Below, in pieces: positions 62,781 to 64,000 of a DNA stretch of 64,000 nucleotides (the first letter of the stretch is position 1; every line of letters starts with the position of its first letter). The translations under genes and the position numbers were made by a program. The notes under the pieces were generated by a model. The model did not search any database, was not told where the DNA came from, and saw nothing but the letters and a program-made list of their open reading frames with translations. This DNA is from Colius striatus (taxonomy: Eukaryota; Chordata; Aves; Coliiformes; Coliidae). The stretch is taken from contig NC_084763.1 in assembly GCF_028858725.1 (NCBI RefSeq), forward strand, positions 55,513,152 to 55,577,151, written 5' to 3'.

Positions 62781-63254
62781 TCTCTTGTCCAAATTAATGA
62801 GTAACATTTGTTACTTACATGGAAGTTATTCCTTCCCTACTTTGGAATGATGTAAACTGTTCATTTTTGTGTAGGAAACTCCTGAGTTCTTTATATATTG
62901 TTAATACTGGAGCTTTGTTTTCACTGGGGAGAAGATGCATCTCTGTGTCATTATAGATAGAGGTATTTTAGTGTTCATAGTATTCTGTTCCTGATACTGA
63001 TGCTTCATATCTAAAATCTTTCTGTAAAATGTTTTTTTGATGTTTCTGGGAGGCAGGAAATTTCTACATGTCTTAAAGCATCATTTAGTACCTTTAAATC
63101 ACTACTTAGGGCTCCAAGGGGTACTTTAGCAGTCGAGATGATAGTAACAGAACCACACGTACTGAAAGTCTTCAAGACTCCTTGGAACTTGTACTGAGAC
63201 TAAAATAAATTCCTGTCAAATATAACTGTATTCAGTAGATAAAAGTGTAATCTT

Positions 63255-63690
63255 AGAATCACAGCATATCTGTGTTCTAATGGCACCTCTGAAAATCCAG
63301 CTGCCCTGCTCAAAAGGAGGTAGATGAGAGCAGTTTGCTCAGGGCCCTTGCTCAGTTAGGCTGTGAATCTCTCAAGAACACAGACTCCCCAGCCTGTCTG
63401 GACAACTTATTCCAGTGATCATTTAAAAAATAAAGAAAGAAAAAAGAAACTTCTTCCCCCTACATTTAAATAGTTTCCTGTGTCTCAAATTGTGCCCGTT
63501 GCCTCTTCTCACTGGGTACCTCAGACTAAAAAGAGTGACTCCATTCTCTTTACACCCTCCTATTAAGTATTGATAACACATTCATATGATTCTCTTCCTT
63601 CTCCTCTTCCCTTCTCCTCAACCCTGGCCTGAGCAGTCTCAGATCTTTCTGCCTCCTCTCAACCCTTTCTGCCTGCTCTAACCCTTTTGA
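63255..63690 (-). mobile_element. Diverged CR1 LINE, antisense
   Basis: It starts CTTAGAATCACAGCATATC, then AACTTATTCCAGTGATC, TTGCCTCTTCTCACTGGG and CAACCCTGGCCTGAGCAG, the order seen in antisense CR1. It lies in RUNDC3B intron 7. An A-rich insertion is visible near 63423. Confidence 0.7.
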
Positions 63691-64000
63691 TGATCTTTGT
63701 GTGTGGATTAACAATTTTAGTGGCATTTTGTTACCAACTAATATGAAACCTGTTTTCTTACTCAACAGCACTCCACCTCTTCTGTCTATGAAAAACAGAG
63801 CTTTTTCATTTTGGGGGTTTTATAATGTGGGCATCTATGGAAGAGTTACACATTTTTCCACAGGCTTCAAAGAATGTACAAAAATTATGCTGTATAGGCT
63901 TATTGTATCCTGCTTTAACTAAGAATTGATAAGAAGTTACTAGCACTTGACATGCTGGGACTCTACTTCAAGAAAAAGAAATAGCTACTTAGTATTGCAA

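Overview
The window is vertebrate nuclear DNA, almost certainly from a bird. It is AT-rich, its coding exons are short with GT-AG introns, and it carries more than a dozen CR1 LINE fragments whose 3' ends have the avian signature (a GGTCCCTTCCAACCC block followed by ATTCTATGATTCTATG-type octamers). An avian-type endogenous-retrovirus LTR is also present. Species cannot be fixed from the sequence. Gene content and order match the ABCB1-RUNDC3B neighbourhood known from other amniotes.

Two protein-coding genes lie head to head (divergent), with start codons about 23.4 kb apart. On the minus strand, fourteen coding exons between 18097 and 309 encode the first 638 residues of ABCB1 (multidrug resistance P-glycoprotein): a cytosolic lysine-rich N-terminus, the first six-helix membrane domain and the complete first nucleotide-binding domain. 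The second half of the protein lies beyond position 1. On the plus strand, seven coding exons between 41518 and 61375 encode the first 260 residues of RUNDC3B, including the whole RUN domain. Its later exons lie beyond position 64000. All 21 exons join in frame with canonical splice sites, and neither gene shows a lesion.

Layout: 1-18.1 kb, ABCB1 exons and introns, with CR1 pieces in several introns; 18.1-40.7 kb, intergenic, holding CR1 fragments, a decayed retroviral pol remnant (about 31.4-32.8 kb), a solo LTR with TG...CA ends (36398-36952) and a second LTR-like segment near 39.3-39.9 kb; 40.75-42.1 kb, a strong CpG island forming the RUNDC3B promoter and first exon; 42.1-64 kb, RUNDC3B introns and exons with CR1 copies and several unusual tandem and inverted repeats.

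The most distinctive structure is in the CpG island. A 37-bp unit is repeated about nine times without a single indel, each unit bearing GCGGCCGC and most bearing a GC box. It is followed by a perfect 40-bp tandem duplication carrying two NF-Y (inverted CCAAT) boxes, a few hundred bases before the RUNDC3B start codon. The period of 37 is not a multiple of 3, which explains the long but probably non-coding open frames there. Other structures worth a look are a cluster of three adjacent hairpins (55606-55680), a perfect 13-bp stem-loop (62306-62335), an 83-bp triplication (51044-51292) and a mixed direct/inverted repeat (45745-45911). I saw no tRNA, rRNA, CRISPR or new multi-gene system.
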